Assembly (NCBI GenBank): GCA_964023275.1
Contig: OZ029915.1
Coordinates: forward strand, 40,665,238-40,729,237
DNA length: 64,000 nucleotides
Source: Norana najaformis
Taxonomy: Eukaryota > Annelida > Clitellata > Crassiclitellata > Hormogastridae
Direction of reading: 5' to 3'
This document shows, piece by piece, positions 61,613 to 64,000 of the stretch. The first letter of the stretch is position 1. Each line of letters begins with the position of its first letter. The notes beneath the pieces are model-generated. The model did no database searches. It was not told the DNA's origin and worked only from the letters and a program-made list of their open reading frames with translations. The translations under genes and the position numbers were made by a program.

Positions 61613-64000
61613 GAGGAGACCAAGACCTCACGTCTGCACTAGTCCTAGAGTTGACAGATGGACAGGTGGATGTTGTACATCCATTTTCTTCTTCTGCATT
61701 GTCGTTTCGTCAGAAGTCTTCTTTCACACTGGCTGTGGAGCGGATGAAGCTGGTTTCCCTGGGCAACGGAACCTAGAAAATGTGATATCGATAGCGTGCA
61801 TTGTTGTTGTAACGTCTTTGGTCAGTTCTGGCTCATCGACTTGCTGGACAGGATGATTTAATGCTACTTATCAATGTGCCTTGTTAGAGACTTTGTTAAA
61901 CGCTAACACCAAGGCTGTGTTGAAGAATCTTAGGGAATCGACTTGTCATCTTCTGTTCTCTTTCATTTAGTTATTGAGGCAGATAGCTTACCTGCGGCAT
62001 AGGCTGTATAACCTGGGAAGTTTGTTCATTTTTGTTTATATATTTTTGTAAATGTGTTTTTAGCTTATCTAATCTAATATTGCTAAAACCCTGTAGATCA
62101 AGCTGTTGAAATTTGTTTCATAAAACTATTCTTTTCTAGATTTATTTATTTGCTTGCAGAGGACAACCCAAGAAACTGGTGCCTTTCTTTTTCATTTGTT
62201 GGTGTCCGATTTTTACAATTATGACTTGTTCTCTGTTAAAGAGTACTTTTAGCTGTACTTACTTGTTACATTTTCATTGCTTGCTTAGGGCTTCATAAAA
62301 ATGCTGGTGCTATACAAATTTGACCATGGTCATAATCTTTTCATTAATGACTGTTTCATTTTAATTCATTCACTCCCCCCCAGTCATTCAGCTTAAACAT
62401 TAAACACAGAGTTTAATAAATTCTAAAGAGTCTCAGGAATTAGCATTAAAAAATTTCAATTTTTTCATGATTAATGTGTGATGATTAACATCTGTATTTT
62501 GACATACACATTAGAGTTTTAATTAGTCTGATGATATTTAATCTACCAATTGGAAATTTAAATACTTTGAGGGGACTTGGTTACAGCTATGTAAAATAAT
62601 TTGTGAGATGTCTGATGAGGTAGTCTAACGTGGAACTACTCTTTCCACACGTGAGGTTGTATGTGCTTGATAAGTAAGTTCAGCTGTGGTGTCATTCTGC
62701 TGATTGGCTTAAGAGATACTGGGAGTGTTTGTACCTGGCTTTGGCATGTTGTATTTATGGACACATTGACTAGCCTAAATTAGTAGCAATCAATATATAG
62801 CAGAAAATTTAGATGAATGTAATTTAGCTATGAAACTCCTACTCACAGCTGCATAACGAGAAGAAAAATTATGGGAAGAAAAACAGCCATCTTAAACCAA
62901 ACAAGCTGTTGCCATAACTCAGTTTTTAATACAATAATGTAATATTTATATATGTATGTATATGTATTAGAAATATATATACACATGCAAAATAGTTTTA
63001 CCATCGGCTGCTAGCTTTGCTACTATATGAAGATGCAGTGTTATCAGTCCAGTGCTGCTTTAAAACAGAGTGAGTTTTGAATATTATTAGCTGAGTGAGT
63101 GTGCCTTCATTTACCAGTTTTGCTGCATTTTTTATGTTGAATGTGCACACAACTCCCATCACATTTGACTGCAGCACATTGTATAATTTGAGACAGTGAG
63201 TAGATTTTGTGTGTTGCCTCACATGGTGTGATATTGAGAATAGTAAGCAACAGAGTGGAGCTCCCTGAGAAGTGATGGGGTATGGCAACATTAGTGTGTT
63301 GCAAAATTGGGAGACCTCAGTTTCTTTAATGTTTGTGTCTTAGTTGTAAACTGTGTGGACCTCAGTGCCTTTGATTTGTTCACCTTTGGCTTAGTGTGCA
63401 TAGTCCTATGCATCAGCGTCTTCCCTGTGATAAAAACGCTTAAACGTCTGCATTTAATAGCTTAGATTAGTCGCTCAAATACCAGCTGAAAAACCTGTGA
63501 AACATAGTCGTGAGGAACTTGATAATTAATTGCTAGCAAGTTTTCAGTTAATATTTAATTGTTTTTTTATGGCAGTCCAGTTTTTTTAAGCTTATAATCA
63601 GCTGAGTCTTTGAATTTGCTGTAGCAAAATGCATTCAGGTTTGTAAAAGATGTCACACTTTGTTTTACCCAGTTTTAGTTGATGATTTTAGGTAACTTAC
63701 AAATTTTTTCAATCACATCAGAACTCTTAAGTTATTGATGCCATTTAAAATAATGTATATGTAATATAAATATAATATATGTACTGTATTAAATTATGAA
63801 TTTGGCGCAATCTTACTTAGTCTAGTTAGTTGTAACCTGTCCGTTGAATCAACAGAATTTAGGTGTTTGTAAGAATGTTACATTTGACAGTGTACATAGA
63901 GTATGTAAACAATGCAGAAAAGTGATTAACAGTCTGAGAAGCCAGCTGTGAGGCATTAAGTGATTCTTGTTATCCAAAGCTAATCTAATCTGACTAGCTT
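61613..64000 (+). other. NELL 3' UTR and downstream flank
   Basis: No further coding exon seen. AATAAA occurs at 62415-62420 and could end one transcript form. The rest is AT-rich without a recognisable gene. Confidence 0.6.
62415..62420 (+). terminator. Candidate polyadenylation signal
   Basis: AATAAA in GTTTAATAAATTC, about 800 bases after the NELL stop. Use is not proven. Confidence 0.35.

Overview
This window is animal nuclear DNA, very probably from a bilaterian invertebrate. The coding signal is cut into short exons of about 70-280 bases with GT-AG borders and introns of 0.2-11 kb. Long microsatellites are frequent, and there are decayed pogo-type, hAT-type, non-LTR and tRNA-derived SINE elements. 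I cannot fix the phylum. A NELL gene is present in vertebrates and many invertebrates, and the frequent AGGCCT motif is only suggestive.

Positions 1 to about 16 kb are an accessory, repeat-dense stretch with no intact gene. They hold the tail of one PHD-finger transposase (1-435) and a nearly complete pogo/Tigger-like transposon (about 2116-5331). The transposon has matching terminal inverted repeats, a CENP-B-type transposase with a C-terminal PHD finger broken by two frameshifts, and a possible 5' UTR intron. Next come the 3' end of a CR1/L2-like non-LTR element (7.2-8.06 kb), a reverse transcriptase relic on the minus strand (8.4-9.7 kb), SINE fragments, a 40-bp minisatellite, an inverted repeat flanking (TA)n, and a decayed hAT/ZMYM1-like transposase (14.1-15.4 kb).

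From 16.4 to 21.9 kb there are CpG-richer patches, one very good TATA box (16811) and many simple repeats. The stretch looks like the 5' flank or distal 5' UTR territory of the gene that follows.

From 21.9 to 61.6 kb, on the plus strand, lies one large gene: a NELL (NELL1/NELL2) homologue. It is a secreted multidomain glycoprotein with a laminin-G/TSPN module, a short coiled coil, two VWC domains, six EGF-like domains and three more VWC domains. Seventeen exons (40631-61612) are firmly supported by splice sites, reading phase and domain match. Two N-terminal exons (21940-22012 and 29434-29542) fit in phase and length but are tentative. The resulting model is about 869 codons with the stop excluded, including a basic C-terminal tail of about 50 residues after the last VWC cysteines.

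The introns carry many insertions: two copies of one SINE family, an antisense copy of the same non-LTR family as at 7.2 kb, a 1.23-kb element with inverted arrays of a 14-15-bp motif, a 602-bp foldback element with CAGTAG ends, a 1.6-kb hAT-like non-autonomous element and several minisatellites. The 3' UTR and flank run from 61613 to the window end.
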